A stretch of 64,000 nucleotides of DNA from Dehalococcoidales bacterium (GCA_028716225.1 JAQUQE010000007.1:1-64000), one strand, 5' to 3'; shown: positions 28,229-36,633, numbered from the stretch's first letter. Translations and numbers: made by a program. The notes: generated by a model from the sequence alone, not told the origin.

Positions 28229-28897
28229 CTAATTGTCTTTACTATTAGCTTTCTTTGAATACCAGCGTTCGTTGAAATCAGGGATGTTTTTACTACGGGT
28301 CAAAATGATGATCTCATCCCCTTTATGGAATTTTGTATCATTATCAGCAAAGTTAAGTTTATTGTCACGATAGTAGAAAACAATATGTGCATCTTTGGGA
28401 AGCCCCAGTTCACTAGCTTTGATCGCATCTTCCTCTCGGGCTGTAAAAACAAAAAATCTGGCGTCTTCCTTGAGCAGTGTAGATAAATTAATACTATCAA
28501 GTCCTCGTACCATATTGTCTAGGTGTCGACTTAATGTCCATACTGGAATGATTGTATCTTCAAGCCCGAGTTCACGGCACAATTGCTCCAACCCCGTATC
28601 TTCTATGCTAGTGATAACGCGCTTAAAACCCATCGAGCGTCCCAACAACGATGTGATGATATTAATCTGATCGCTGTTGGTCAGACAAAATAGAATATCG
28701 CTGTTCTTCGGATCTACCTGACTTAATATTGCTGGTTTGGCAGAATCACCGTGTAGGAAGCTACAATCTAATTCTTCGCAAAACTGGTCAATTTTTTCTT
28801 TGTTGACTTCAATAATAATGACTTCGTGCCCCTCGTTGATCAGCGTCTTGGCAGTAATAATAGTTAACGGACTGGCACCTGAAAATACGATCCTCAT
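28229..28897 (-). CDS. trkA: TrkA/KtrA-type potassium uptake regulatory protein
   Basis: 222 residues; cytoplasmic gating ring subunit of a Trk/Ktr K+ channel. Residues 1-120 are a Rossmann NAD/ATP-binding (RCK-N) domain: MRIVFSGASPLTIITAKTL, then an acidic residue after the second strand (IIIEVNKEKI) and DSAKPAIL. Residues 140-210 are the RCK-C (TrkA_C) domain ending HKGDEIIILTRS. This is a half-size TrkA with one RCK repeat. It starts one base after the stop of trkH, its membrane partner. A+T content is higher than in the flanking biosynthetic genes. Confidence 0.9.
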   Translation of the reverse strand: MRIVFSGASPLTIITAKTLINEGHEVIIIEVNKEKIDQFCEELDCSFLHGDSAKPAILSQVDPKNSDILFCLTNSDQINIITSLLGRSMGFKRVITSIEDTGLEQLCRELGLEDTIIPVWTLSRHLDNMVRGLDSINLSTLLKEDARFFVFTAREEDAIKASELGLPKDAHIVFYYRDNKLNFADNDTKFHKGDEIIILTRSKNIPDFNERWYSKKANSKDN

Positions 28898-28898
28898 A

Positions 28899-30350
28899 TC
28901 ATTCCTCCAGTTTTCTTCCTATCCAAGTACGTGGATAGAATAACACTAACCAGGCTAAGATTTCTAGACGGCCCAATAGCATATCTGCGCAAAGGACCAT
29001 TTTTAGAAGTGGGTGTAGCTCAGGAGTAGTTATGCCTGATGATAGACCGACGGTGCCAACCGCTGAGACTACCTCAAATAGTGAGTCAAGGGCATTATGC
29101 CCCATGCCGACAAATATCAGCCATGAAATTGTGATACACGCCAGATAAACAAGAATGATGCTTATAGCACCCTGGATCTCATCTGGCTGCAGCCGGCGCC
29201 GGCCGATGCTAGCTTCAGCGATAGCCTGCCGTGGCATACTAGCACGTTGAAAAAAGACATAGATTACTTGTGTTACTATCAACAAACGCAAGATTTTGAT
29301 GCCTCCAGCGGTAGAACCGGCGCAGCCACCCAAAAACATTGAGCAGATAAGTGCAATTTTCGCGCCATCGCTGATTGGAGAAATATCCAGTGTGGTAAAT
29401 CCTGCTGTTGAGATAGCGGAGAATGCGTTTAAGAATCCATGGCGTAACGCTTGGGGCCAGTTGAATTCATGACCGCTGAATAGAAATAATGCGACAAGCA
29501 ATGACGTGATCACTCCGGCTAGGAGAAGCCACCGAAATTGGCGATCGCGTATGAAAGCCCCTATGCCATCCTTGGACGAACGATAGTATAGGACCAGTGG
29601 GATTGCGCCTGCTACTGATAATAATATCACCATTACCTGTAGAGAAAGACTATCTAATCCGGCAAGACTGGCATTATGAGGTGAAAAACCACCCGTGGAG
29701 ACAGCTGAAAAAGCATATATGATGCTATTAAACCATCCTGCGCCCAGTAAACCTAAGATAATGATTCCAAATCCGGTCAATAAGGAGTAGACGATTATCA
29801 TACGTCGGGCATGTGATCTGGTACTGCCGACTAGATCCTCTTCATAGTCTTCTATGTCTCCGATTCTTTTGGCGGCCAACCCCGGGCTAATCATAATTGC
29901 CACTGATAGGATAACTATACCCAGCCCCCCGACCCACTGCGCCCAGGACCGGGAGAATAGGAACATGGGTGTTTTATCCTCTACAGACGCTACGACACTC
30001 AGACCTGTAGTTGTGATACTTGAGACGCTCTCGAAAAATGCGTCGATAAAGCTCAGGCCGGAAGCCGTAATAGGCCATATCATAACTAATGCTCCCAGCA
30101 AGAAGATGAAAGCGGTAATGACCATGGCCTCGTTCGTCTGGATACGTTTAGGGGTGGGTAATCTTTGCAGGAAGAAGCCTGTGGTAAAGACACTGACAAC
30201 AATAATCAAATAGCGGAGTGAAGTGTCGTAATCACCGAGTAGTATAGATACGGCTAACGGTACCAGTGAGAGTAGTGCTAGAACAACCGAAATCTGGCCG
30301 AAGTATTTCAAGATTGGTAACAGTCTAACGGAATAACTCAACGAACGCAT
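28899..30350 (-). CDS. trkH: TrkH/KtrB-type potassium transport membrane subunit
   Basis: 483 residues, about ten or more membrane segments; the pore-forming subunit for K+ uptake. Four selectivity-filter-like loops can be followed: VSSITTTGLSVV, FSAVSTGGFSPHNAS, FSAISTAGFTTLDIS and VSAVGTVGLSSGIT. GGCAGSTAGGIKILR is a conserved family segment. It sits just ahead of trkA on the same strand, forming a two-gene operon. Confidence 0.93.
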   Translation of the reverse strand: MRSLSYSVRLLPILKYFGQISVVLALLSLVPLAVSILLGDYDTSLRYLIIVVSVFTTGFFLQRLPTPKRIQTNEAMVITAFIFLLGALVMIWPITASGLSFIDAFFESVSSITTTGLSVVASVEDKTPMFLFSRSWAQWVGGLGIVILSVAIMISPGLAAKRIGDIEDYEEDLVGSTRSHARRMIIVYSLLTGFGIIILGLLGAGWFNSIIYAFSAVSTGGFSPHNASLAGLDSLSLQVMVILLSVAGAIPLVLYYRSSKDGIGAFIRDRQFRWLLLAGVITSLLVALFLFSGHEFNWPQALRHGFLNAFSAISTAGFTTLDISPISDGAKIALICSMFLGGCAGSTAGGIKILRLLIVTQVIYVFFQRASMPRQAIAEASIGRRRLQPDEIQGAISIILVYLACITISWLIFVGMGHNALDSLFEVVSAVGTVGLSSGITTPELHPLLKMVLCADMLLGRLEILAWLVLFYPRTWIGRKLEE

Positions 30351-30816
30351 GACTTTATCTCAGTTTATTTTCAATAAATAAAACCTGGCAAAGTTCTGTC
30401 AAATACGCTGTTATTTATCATACTCTTCAGACAGGTCCGGCATTGTGTCAGATGCCACTAGCTGTTGGCCTAAGGCTATCAACGGACATACCTGATTGTA
30501 TTACCTAATCCACTCACAATCAATAGTTTTGGGTGAGATGAAGAAGTTATACTCTGCCTTTCAATACCAACCTGATTATTATATTTGTGCGAATCAACAT
30601 TAGAAATCTGTCGTTGATTGAACAATCAGTTATAAACAATGTCTATAGCATGCTTAAAACGCATATTATTTTTTCGCCATATGGTTTAGTAATCATTAAG
30701 ACAACTTTTCTGCTTGACATAACGTATAATCAATAGAGGTTAACAAACAAGGAGACTCACATGCGTAAAGTTAAGCAATCATTTAACAAAAGGGGATATG
30801 AGAAGAGGAAGTTACA
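30351..30816. other. A+T-rich spacer between trkH and the tRNA-Gly element
   Basis: 466 bases without a convincing gene. It holds repeat copy B (30653-30738). It also has a short open frame beginning at ATG 30761 with AAGGAG 7 bases ahead; that frame runs through the att core into the element and stops at 30937. Before integration it would have run into antisense tRNA-Gly sequence, so I do not call it a gene. Confidence 0.5.
30653..30738 (+). repeat. Non-coding repeat, copy B
   Basis: 86 bases related to 26684-26770: it begins CTTAAAACGCAT and ends TAACGTATAATCAATAGAG. The two copies bracket the ferredoxin-PAS-trk region in the same orientation. Confidence 0.5.
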
Positions 30817-30992
30817 TGGAGCGGGTGAAGGGATTCGAACTTGGGAAGCAATTCCTGGGCACGATTCTTGTGAACTAGTTCACAAATTTTGTCTTCTAAA
30901 TACTCCGGTATCTTTCGCTTGCCTGATAGCATCATAGAGAGGTAGCTCTTACTGATGCCGAGTTCTTTGGCGAGTTCATTTTGTCGTTTCAT
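30783..30992 (-). CDS. Small XRE-family HTH regulator, 3' end spans the att core
   Basis: 69 residues. Residues 1-45 are a lambda-repressor-like HTH: NELAKELGISKSYLSMMLSGKRKIPEYL. The ribosome site is AAAAGGAT about 9 bases before the ATG. The last codons run through the att core into chromosomal DNA, so the C-terminus differs between states. In the excised circle the frame would read across attP into the recombinase side and end at 37458-37460. It lies downstream of the promoter at 31231-31259 and the 25-residue gene. It is probably a regulator of the element or an excision factor. Confidence 0.75.
   Translation of the reverse strand: MKRQNELAKELGISKSYLSMMLSGKRKIPEYLEDKICELVHKNRAQELLPKFESLHPLHVTSSSHIPFC
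30817..30840. repeat. attL: duplicated tRNA-Gly 3' end at the left boundary
   Basis: 24 bases identical to 37483-37506. It holds only the tRNA 3' end (acceptor strand, T arm, CCA) and cannot make a tRNA. Just inside the element the next 11 bases (TTGGGAAGCAA) equal the anticodon-arm stretch of the intact tRNA at 37521-37531, with 14 bases missing in between. Confidence 0.85.
30869..30884. promoter_or_regulatory. Perfect 16-bp palindrome near attL
   Basis: TGTGAACTAGTTCACA, 28 bases inside the left core repeat and within the XRE gene. A near copy, TGTGAACAGTTCACA, lies 20 bases inside the right core. It is a candidate arm-type binding site for the recombinase or the regulator. Confidence 0.55.
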
Positions 30993-31094
30993 TTGTTTGC
31001 ATCCTTTTTAGCAGCAAATCAAACGTATAGTTGAAAATGTCACTATTGTTGGTTAAAGTAGATAAAGGGGTATCAACTAATATGATATTATCTA

Positions 31095-31172
31095 CTAGAT
31101 GGACTCAATAGCTGCTTTAACTACTAGAGCAATTATCCAGCCCCCGAAGACTAACTGAATAAGTTTTGCCAT
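31095..31172 (-). CDS. 25-residue single-membrane-segment microprotein
   Basis: ATG 31172-31170 to TAG 31097-31095. The peptide starts MAKLIQLVFGG, continues with a hydrophobic helix (WIIALVVKAA) and ends ESI. AGGAG stands 8 bases before the ATG, and a good promoter (31231-31259) lies upstream on the same strand, so expression is likely. It precedes the XRE gene by about 100 bases. Small hydrophobic peptides of mobile elements can be toxins, leader peptides or membrane regulators; the sequence does not decide. Confidence 0.55.
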   Translation of the reverse strand: MAKLIQLVFGGWIIALVVKAAIESI

Positions 31173-31195
31173 ACAGCATACTCCTGATATAATAT

Positions 31196-31253
31196 TATTT
31201 TTAGTTGGTAATTTAGCTATATTATCTAGTATTTTAATATATTTTTAGTTGGT
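31196..31253. promoter_or_regulatory. Pair of 14-bp operator-like repeats
   Basis: TATTTTTAGTTGGT occurs at 31196-31209 and exactly again at 31240-31253. On the minus strand one copy fills the spacer between the -35 and -10 boxes and the other lies just downstream of the -10, the layout expected for repression by the element's own XRE protein (inference). Confidence 0.55.
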
Positions 31254-31259
31254 TGTCAA
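31231..31259 (-). promoter_or_regulatory. Promoter of the microprotein-XRE transcript
   Basis: On the minus strand TTGACA (31259-31254) is followed after 17 bases by TAAAAT (31236-31231). In the excised circle this transcript would pass through the XRE gene and attP into the recombinase gene. Confidence 0.65.
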
Positions 31260-31265
31260 GGTATT

Positions 31266-31427
31266 ATGCCAGTATGTCCATATTGCTATAGTCGTGATTT
31301 GATTAAGTTCGGGAAATACCGCTACGGAAGTAGGGTATTACAGAGATGGCGCTGTTCGGCATGTGGGGGTATTACGGCTTACCCTCTGAAACGAAGGCCC
31401 CCACAGAGACGGAAACGTACGAACTAA
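31266..31427 (+). CDS. 53-residue zinc-ribbon protein
   Basis: ATG 31266 to TAA 31425-31427. Two Cys pairs, CPYC near the start and CSAC after RWR, form a zinc ribbon like the N-terminal CPxC...WRCxxCG motifs of small transposition-related proteins. The tail is basic (KRRPPQRRKRTN). No strong ribosome site is seen, and the start lies only 7 bases from the divergent promoter -35 box. It probably binds DNA; function unknown. Confidence 0.55.
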   Translation: MPVCPYCYSRDLIKFGKYRYGSRVLQRWRCSACGGITAYPLKRRPPQRRKRTN

Positions 31428-31479
31428 GCGATGGTAGATAGCTAAGGTAAAGTAGTCGGCTATAAATAGTACCGGTTAT

Positions 31480-32037
31480 TTACCATTCCTTACACACAGG
31501 ACAGGTACCTTTGAATGTCTTCCTTTCAGCCAGCATCCTCAATGTGTTAATTAGCTTACCGGGATATTTATTTAACAAATCATAGTAATCCTGCTCTGGT
31601 GGAAACTCAGCCATTAAGTGCTCGGCAAAGCAATCAAACATGTGCCAAGTGCTGTACTTACCACATACATAATCGATATTGCCTTCGATTCTACCAGTGA
31701 GTTGGTTACGAGTTAGTTCGTAATAACCCAAATCAGGACTATTAATACCATATGTACTATCAGATTGCTCACTATCCCCGCGCACTATTACCTTACCTAC
31801 ATCTTCCTCTAAGAGTATGTTGGCTATGTCCGTCATCTGGGCAAAGTGCTCATCAAGGTTGCGAAGATAACGGACATTCTGATTCTGAAGCCACCGTCTG
31901 ATAGTCCGCTCATCCATAGGTACTTGGTCAGCACCGTACTCATCCGATAGTGCATCAATGACGTTAGCTGCTGACCTACAGGTTGGCGCTATCTCTATCG
32001 CACGTTTCCTCACTGCTGCTGGATATTTAATAGGCAT
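31480..32037 (-). CDS. HTH-containing protein of the element, function unknown
   Basis: 185 residues. The first 55 look like a homeodomain-like HTH (KYPAAVRKRAIEIAP...DERTIRRWLQ), as in transposase- or terminase-small-subunit-like proteins. The remainder is predicted helical, with one CPVC pair at the C-terminus. It is divergent from the RepA-like gene, 102 bases away. I do not recognise the family. Confidence 0.6.
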   Translation of the reverse strand: MPIKYPAAVRKRAIEIAPTCRSAANVIDALSDEYGADQVPMDERTIRRWLQNQNVRYLRNLDEHFAQMTDIANILLEEDVGKVIVRGDSEQSDSTYGINSPDLGYYELTRNQLTGRIEGNIDYVCGKYSTWHMFDCFAEHLMAEFPPEQDYYDLLNKYPGKLINTLRMLAERKTFKGTCPVCKEW

Positions 32038-32139
32038 AGCTATTGTCCGCCTTAATGTCCGTTTGTTGTATCGAATGTCTGTCTGTCTACCAGTATTATA
32101 GAACTAAAACTTTGAATATTTGAAATATGGAGGTGTCTT

Positions 32140-33138
32140 ATGAACTTACAAAGTGACAACAAGTCTTCACAAATTAAATCAGGCTATGACCTAGTTAATA
32201 CTCCAGTACCTGACATCCCTTACCGAATACTGGGGTTACTACGGTCGAATGGCGGTAGGTTGTCTATTACTGCTCAGTACAAGAGTGAGAAATCATTACT
32301 CGCTCATGACCTAGCACTTAGAGTAGCAGCAGGTGAGGATTGGCTTGGATTCAAGACCAGTCAAGGTAAGGTTCTATATGTGAATCTCGAGATATCAGAG
32401 GAAAAGTTTCAAGAACGCACTCAGGATTTTCATGCTGAAGGAAATTACAGCCAATTAGCATTGAGTAGCTTCATGGCAATTACTATTTTGGACAAGAATC
32501 TCTGCCTTGATATAAGTGAAATAGTAATCCAGGAAGTACTAAATACCAGTTTGGGGAATGGGTTCAAAATTGACCTTCTAATTCTAGACCCCAGGGCTAG
32601 AATAGTTGCAGGCAGCGAAAATGAAGAAACCGTTATTAAACATCTTTGTGACAACATAGATAAGCTACTAGCGAATAATCATGGTCTATCAGTTGTTATT
32701 GTAACTCACATGGGTAAAGACCCTACTAGAGGAGCAATTGGCCACTCGCGTTTTTCTGGCTGGCTGGATACAGAGATAACAGTTGTTAAGAGTGATAAAA
32801 TGATCTCTAAGAAGGAACTACACATAGTAGGTCGGGATATAGAAAGGGTAATAATACCACTTGACTTTAACTACCCACTGCATAGGGTATCTCCTATTGA
32901 ACGTATGGCTAGAGAATCAAAGGTTGAAGCAGCCAAGAAATTTATTATCGGACACTTGCAGAATGGGCCTCTAGATGAACAACGAATCAGAACTGAGGCT
33001 AAGGGAAATAATATTACTGATTATGCCTTTCACTCCGCAATACGCGAACTGAAGGATGAAAACAGAATTCAGGCTGTTCCCGCTGGTGGCCAAGGGAATA
33101 GAAAGCTATTAAAATTGGCCGATAAAGTTGTTGACTAA
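32140..33138 (+). CDS. RepA/AAA_25-like RecA-fold ATPase with degenerate Walker A
   Basis: 332 residues. The RecA-type core resembles plasmid RepA helicases and AAA_25 proteins: KVLYVNLEISEEKFQER, Walker B in LLILDPRARI, and VVIVTHMGKDPTRGAIGHSRFSGW. The Walker A position reads AQYKSEKSLLA, where the usual glycines are Ala and Glu while Lys-Ser is kept. The C-terminal 80 residues look like a winged-helix segment (QRIRTEAKGNNITDYAFHSAIREL). GGAGGTGTC lies before the ATG. It is probably a replication or DNA-handling protein of the element. Confidence 0.75.
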   Translation: MNLQSDNKSSQIKSGYDLVNTPVPDIPYRILGLLRSNGGRLSITAQYKSEKSLLAHDLALRVAAGEDWLGFKTSQGKVLYVNLEISEEKFQERTQDFHAEGNYSQLALSSFMAITILDKNLCLDISEIVIQEVLNTSLGNGFKIDLLILDPRARIVAGSENEETVIKHLCDNIDKLLANNHGLSVVIVTHMGKDPTRGAIGHSRFSGWLDTEITVVKSDKMISKKELHIVGRDIERVIIPLDFNYPLHRVSPIERMARESKVEAAKKFIIGHLQNGPLDEQRIRTEAKGNNITDYAFHSAIRELKDENRIQAVPAGGQGNRKLLKLADKVVD

Positions 33139-33243
33139 AATATGAATATATACCCATAGAAGTCATAACTTCGATATTTTGAATTTTTGACATTTTTTAT
33201 GAGGGTTATATAATAACAAGGCTTCTGGTCACTTATTAAAACC

Positions 33244-33600
33244 TCAACGGAACCAGCGTTCAAATACAATAGTGGCCTTTGGGTATACTTGGTATGGCGT
33301 AATTATCTGACACGAGAGGCTCTTTCCTATCAAAACCTCAGAAATATCAGTATCAGTTGATGAGCTACTAGATGACCCTTCCAATTTTCCGATTTTCCTT
33401 TGCAGATTATCTATTTCCCATTCGGCTATACTAAGGTTTGCTTCTAATGCTGAAATACGCTGTTCCATTGCCGATTGCGTCTGGACGATTCTGTCTGAGG
33501 ATTCTGTCTGAGGGGGCGGTTTCTGGTTACAGCTAATGAGTAACCCGGGGATCAATAACAATGAGAGTCCAATCATAATTAGGGTGATTCTTAATTTCAT
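33244..33600 (-). CDS. Small lipoprotein with coiled coil
   Basis: 118 residues from ATG 33600, with GGAGGG 6 bases before it; the longer frame to 33636 has no ribosome site. The signal peptide ends in the lipobox LLISC. Then come a Pro/Gln linker, a coiled coil of about 40 residues (MEQRISALEANLSIAEWEI...), a serine run and a short beta-rich tail. It is anchored at the outer face of the membrane. No family is recognised. Confidence 0.7.
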   Translation of the reverse strand: MKLRITLIMIGLSLLLIPGLLISCNQKPPPQTESSDRIVQTQSAMEQRISALEANLSIAEWEIDNLQRKIGKLEGSSSSSSTDTDISEVLIGKSLSCQIITPYQVYPKATIVFERWFR

Positions 33601-33636
33601 ATTTACCCTCCAAGTAGATGTTTTATTAGTACCCAC

Positions 33637-34024
33637 TTACTTCCTGGGTATCGAATAGACTACATTCAAAATTGTTGATATGGTGAACAGATATCCTAAA
33701 GCTATGTATAGATTTTGTCAATACGGTAGACGGTATCTGTCATCTTATTTACAGGTAATTAAACAAGGTGACGACTGCAGTTGTATTACCAGGCATTGAC
33801 TACCAACCAAGCATGATTCGGTTTGGTTAAGGGTTGTTCAAATAGGTTCAATAATAGCTTTGGCATGTGGAGAATAGATGAAGAAACACGATTATCAGTT
33901 GATTCTGTCAATAAGGCCAATTTAATCATAGGATATGTAAGGGTGGGGTGGTGCTGGGTGGAATGTAAACTTCACAGCATGGTATTGATTATCCCTAGTC
34001 TTCAGTGTTAGCATTCACCTTAGC
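33637..34024. other. Non-coding spacer in the element
   Basis: 388 bases. An open frame of 62 codons at 33823-34011 has no ribosome site and no recognisable domain. I see no promoter pair, hairpin or repeat here that I would defend. Confidence 0.4.
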
Positions 34025-35062
34025 ATGTTTAGATTACTTTTCATGCCTGCAATCGTTGGTATTATTACGGGGATAGTTGCTAGCTCATGGCTTTGGGGTA
34101 TAGTTGGCTTTTTTGCTACCCTAGGTATTGTTGTCGGCATAGGTAGCAGAATATATAGAAGGTCCACTAAGAGCGGTGTAGGGCCGGATAGAAATACAGA
34201 AAAATTTTTGAATAAGCTAGAAGAGATTGGCACCTACAAGAATGAACTACCTTTTCATTTACGAGGATGGTGCAATGCGTTAGGTCTATATGTTCAATTA
34301 CAGACTGCAGGAGGAATGAAAAGATTACAGGCTGGTGAAGAGAAGAATACTAAGGTGGATGCTAGAACCCAATGGGAAGAGCCTGACAAATGGATAGTCA
34401 CGAAATACAAACGCGGTAGCTGGGAAAGATCGATAGAACCGACTCTGGAAATTGCATCCTTCTTGCATAACAGTAATTTAGAGGAAGTAGACGTATCGAA
34501 GCTAAAACAAGCGATAACCCAGTACGAGTTTTCAGGTAATATTGCATCCCTACAGACTTTAAATGATGTCAGTACAAACAATGCCGAGAAAGTATCAGCC
34601 GCAGAAGAAATCGAGCCAACTTTTGAGCAACCTTGCATTGACCCTCTACTAGATAAAATGGTTAAAGAAGTTGCTCGTCTTGCTAAAAAGTATGATGCGG
34701 AACTTGAGCGGTTATGGTACTCTACGACTCCAGGTGAATGTGCTAATCTAATGATTGTTTTTCTTGATGAGTTAAGGCATAACTGGCCAAGAGAATATCC
34801 GCAACTAAATCCAGAAAGAGTTCCTGATTGGATATCTAGTAATCTAAGGGAGGGGATTACAGCCGCTTATAAAGCAGGTTATATGAGGGGAAAAGGTTGG
34901 ATATCACAAGAGCAAATAGTAGATTATACTCTCTATTTAGGCGATAAACTAGCAGGCGACTTAAAGCATGTTTTTCCGCAAGTAGAATCAGATGCCAATG
35001 CTTTTGCAAGTGGATATGTTGCCGTTTCGGTGCAAGGTCATCTGCAATCTAACAAGATGTGA
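34025..35062 (+). CDS. Membrane-anchored protein of unknown function
   Basis: 345 residues. Two closely spaced hydrophobic segments occupy residues 4-40 (LLFMPAIVGIITGIVASS...FFATLGIVVGIG), followed by a soluble, mostly helical part with many charged residues. Trp-rich stretches (WEEPDKWIVTKYKRGSWERS) and a C-terminal helical region of about 130 residues stand out. It is probably an inner-membrane protein with a large cytoplasmic domain. No family is recognised, and no clear ribosome site precedes the ATG. Confidence 0.6.
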   Translation: MFRLLFMPAIVGIITGIVASSWLWGIVGFFATLGIVVGIGSRIYRRSTKSGVGPDRNTEKFLNKLEEIGTYKNELPFHLRGWCNALGLYVQLQTAGGMKRLQAGEEKNTKVDARTQWEEPDKWIVTKYKRGSWERSIEPTLEIASFLHNSNLEEVDVSKLKQAITQYEFSGNIASLQTLNDVSTNNAEKVSAAEEIEPTFEQPCIDPLLDKMVKEVARLAKKYDAELERLWYSTTPGECANLMIVFLDELRHNWPREYPQLNPERVPDWISSNLREGITAAYKAGYMRGKGWISQEQIVDYTLYLGDKLAGDLKHVFPQVESDANAFASGYVAVSVQGHLQSNKM

Positions 35063-35221
35063 AATATTCTAAAGGATTATGAAGTCCACAACTACTGTAT
35101 TGTCTAAGGTTATTTTGAAGTGTTACTATTCACCATAGTTCAGTAGATACATGAAGACATTAAAACTGTTTTTGGGGTGTTTATAACAGAACAGACTACA
35201 GTCACTTTGAAAGGATAGGCT

Positions 35222-35659
35222 ATGCCGGGGATATTTAAGTATAAATGCAGCAATTGCAGTTTTGCTCTTCAAACAGGGTGGGGATATTACTTTTATGTAG
35301 AAAACGATAAAGGTGAAAGAATACCTTGCTATCATCCCGCAGAACGATGGTGTGTCGCTGAAGTATTAGGTAAAAAGGCATCCCTCAAGTTGATAAGAGA
35401 ACGGACGGGATTCAATTCTTTCTGCCTTTGTCTTGATTGTCTGCATCAGTTCAAAGCAGATTTAGGTGAGGTCGGTTGGAGTCCATACGAATCCAGTTTT
35501 CGGGGACACATAGCTAGAATTAAACAAGAGAAAGACAAGCGGGAATGCCCCAGCTGCTATTCTAAGAATGTAAAGACAGAACTGGAGATGGTCGGGGAAA
35601 ATTGCCCCAAGTGTAAAACAGGTGTAATTAAAGAAAAATGGACAGGTAATATGTCTTAA
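35222..35659 (+). CDS. Multi-zinc-ribbon protein, function unknown
   Basis: 145 residues with four CxxC pairs: CSNC near the N-terminus, CLDC in the middle, and CPSC plus CPKC at the C-terminus. The first two pairs and the last two can each form a zinc ribbon. AAAGGATAGGCT lies before the ATG. It sits between two membrane-protein genes of the element. It may bind nucleic acid or protein; no family is recognised. Confidence 0.6.
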   Translation: MPGIFKYKCSNCSFALQTGWGYYFYVENDKGERIPCYHPAERWCVAEVLGKKASLKLIRERTGFNSFCLCLDCLHQFKADLGEVGWSPYESSFRGHIARIKQEKDKRECPSCYSKNVKTELEMVGENCPKCKTGVIKEKWTGNMS

Positions 35660-35780
35660 GATATCGGAAAGCATTATTGATATATGAGGATATTCATCCG
35701 AAAATATAAGTAGAATGCTCCGCTATTAATGTAAGATTGTAGACTTTTTAAGTATTGATAACAAAGGGGATAGTTGCCAA

Positions 35781-36398
35781 GTGGTTTCTATGAAGCGTAT
35801 TTTTATTGCTATATTGGTCATTTGCGGCGTACTGTTCATCTATTCAATCGTGTCATATTCTAGGGAAACCCTCATAGATCAGGAAGCCGTTAAGTCCATT
35901 TATGGTTATATCGAAAAATGGGATTCTCTTCTTTCTTTACTAGCGACTGTTATTCTGGCATTCGCTGCCTTTTGGGTAATTTCTGATACTAGGCACTTCA
36001 GGTATCTTGATGATAAAACAAAAGCAATTTCTGACCTTAACGAGTGGACGGCAACAGTAATAAGACATTTAAGTATACCTATGCGTCAAGCTAATGATAA
36101 TCTTCAATTAAAGAAGCACTTGTTGGATTCTAGGGCTGAACTGGTCAACAGCGTGGCTACTAGCATTAGTGTTTTTGAAGTAGCACGTAGGCTAACGGAT
36201 AATCTCGACACTCAGACACGATTGGAAATCAATAAGGCGATAGGTAAAGCAGATACAGAATTAAGAGATTACATAGACAAACTGTTCCGTTTCGATATAA
36301 ATACTGCTACTCTAAAAGATATCGATCAATTTACAGATAATGTAATAAGCCTTACAGATACTCTGAGACAGCTATTAGAAGTAAGCTCCAAAATATAA
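35781..36398 (+). CDS. Two-helix membrane protein with cytoplasmic helical domain
   Basis: 205 residues from GTG 35781, or 202 from ATG 35790. Hydrophobic segments lie near residues 5-25 and 50-70 (LLSLLATVILAFAAFWVIS). A 135-residue charged, all-helical region follows, probably a coiled coil. No enzyme motif is seen. It is the last cargo gene before the recombinase, which is convergent. Confidence 0.6.
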   Translation: MVSMKRIFIAILVICGVLFIYSIVSYSRETLIDQEAVKSIYGYIEKWDSLLSLLATVILAFAAFWVISDTRHFRYLDDKTKAISDLNEWTATVIRHLSIPMRQANDNLQLKKHLLDSRAELVNSVATSISVFEVARRLTDNLDTQTRLEINKAIGKADTELRDYIDKLFRFDINTATLKDIDQFTDNVISLTDTLRQLLEVSSKI

Positions 36399-36633
36399 AC
36401 AAAGGTTTAATAAATATTCCCGAAAATCAGCGAATGTAACAAATTTAATAACCACTGGACGAAAACAAAGATTTTACAGTCCCTTGCTGGACAATCTTAT
36501 ATTACTCTACTAACATACGATGTACTATTGTCTAGTAATAACTATTGCTAATACTCACATCGAATATCGGTACTGAAAAATTTGCGACCGACCCTTCTGT
36601 AATAACATAGCATGGATAAAAGAGCATACCGTA

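Noticed and set aside
30761-30937. 58-codon plus-strand frame with a good ribosome site running across attL
   Set aside because: Beyond the first 19 codons it reads antisense tRNA-Gly and antisense XRE sequence; before integration it would have ended inside the tRNA. No family is seen.
33823-34011. 62-codon frame in the tRNA-Gly element
   Set aside because: No ribosome site, no hydrophobic or domain pattern, and codon use like the random A+T-rich spacer.
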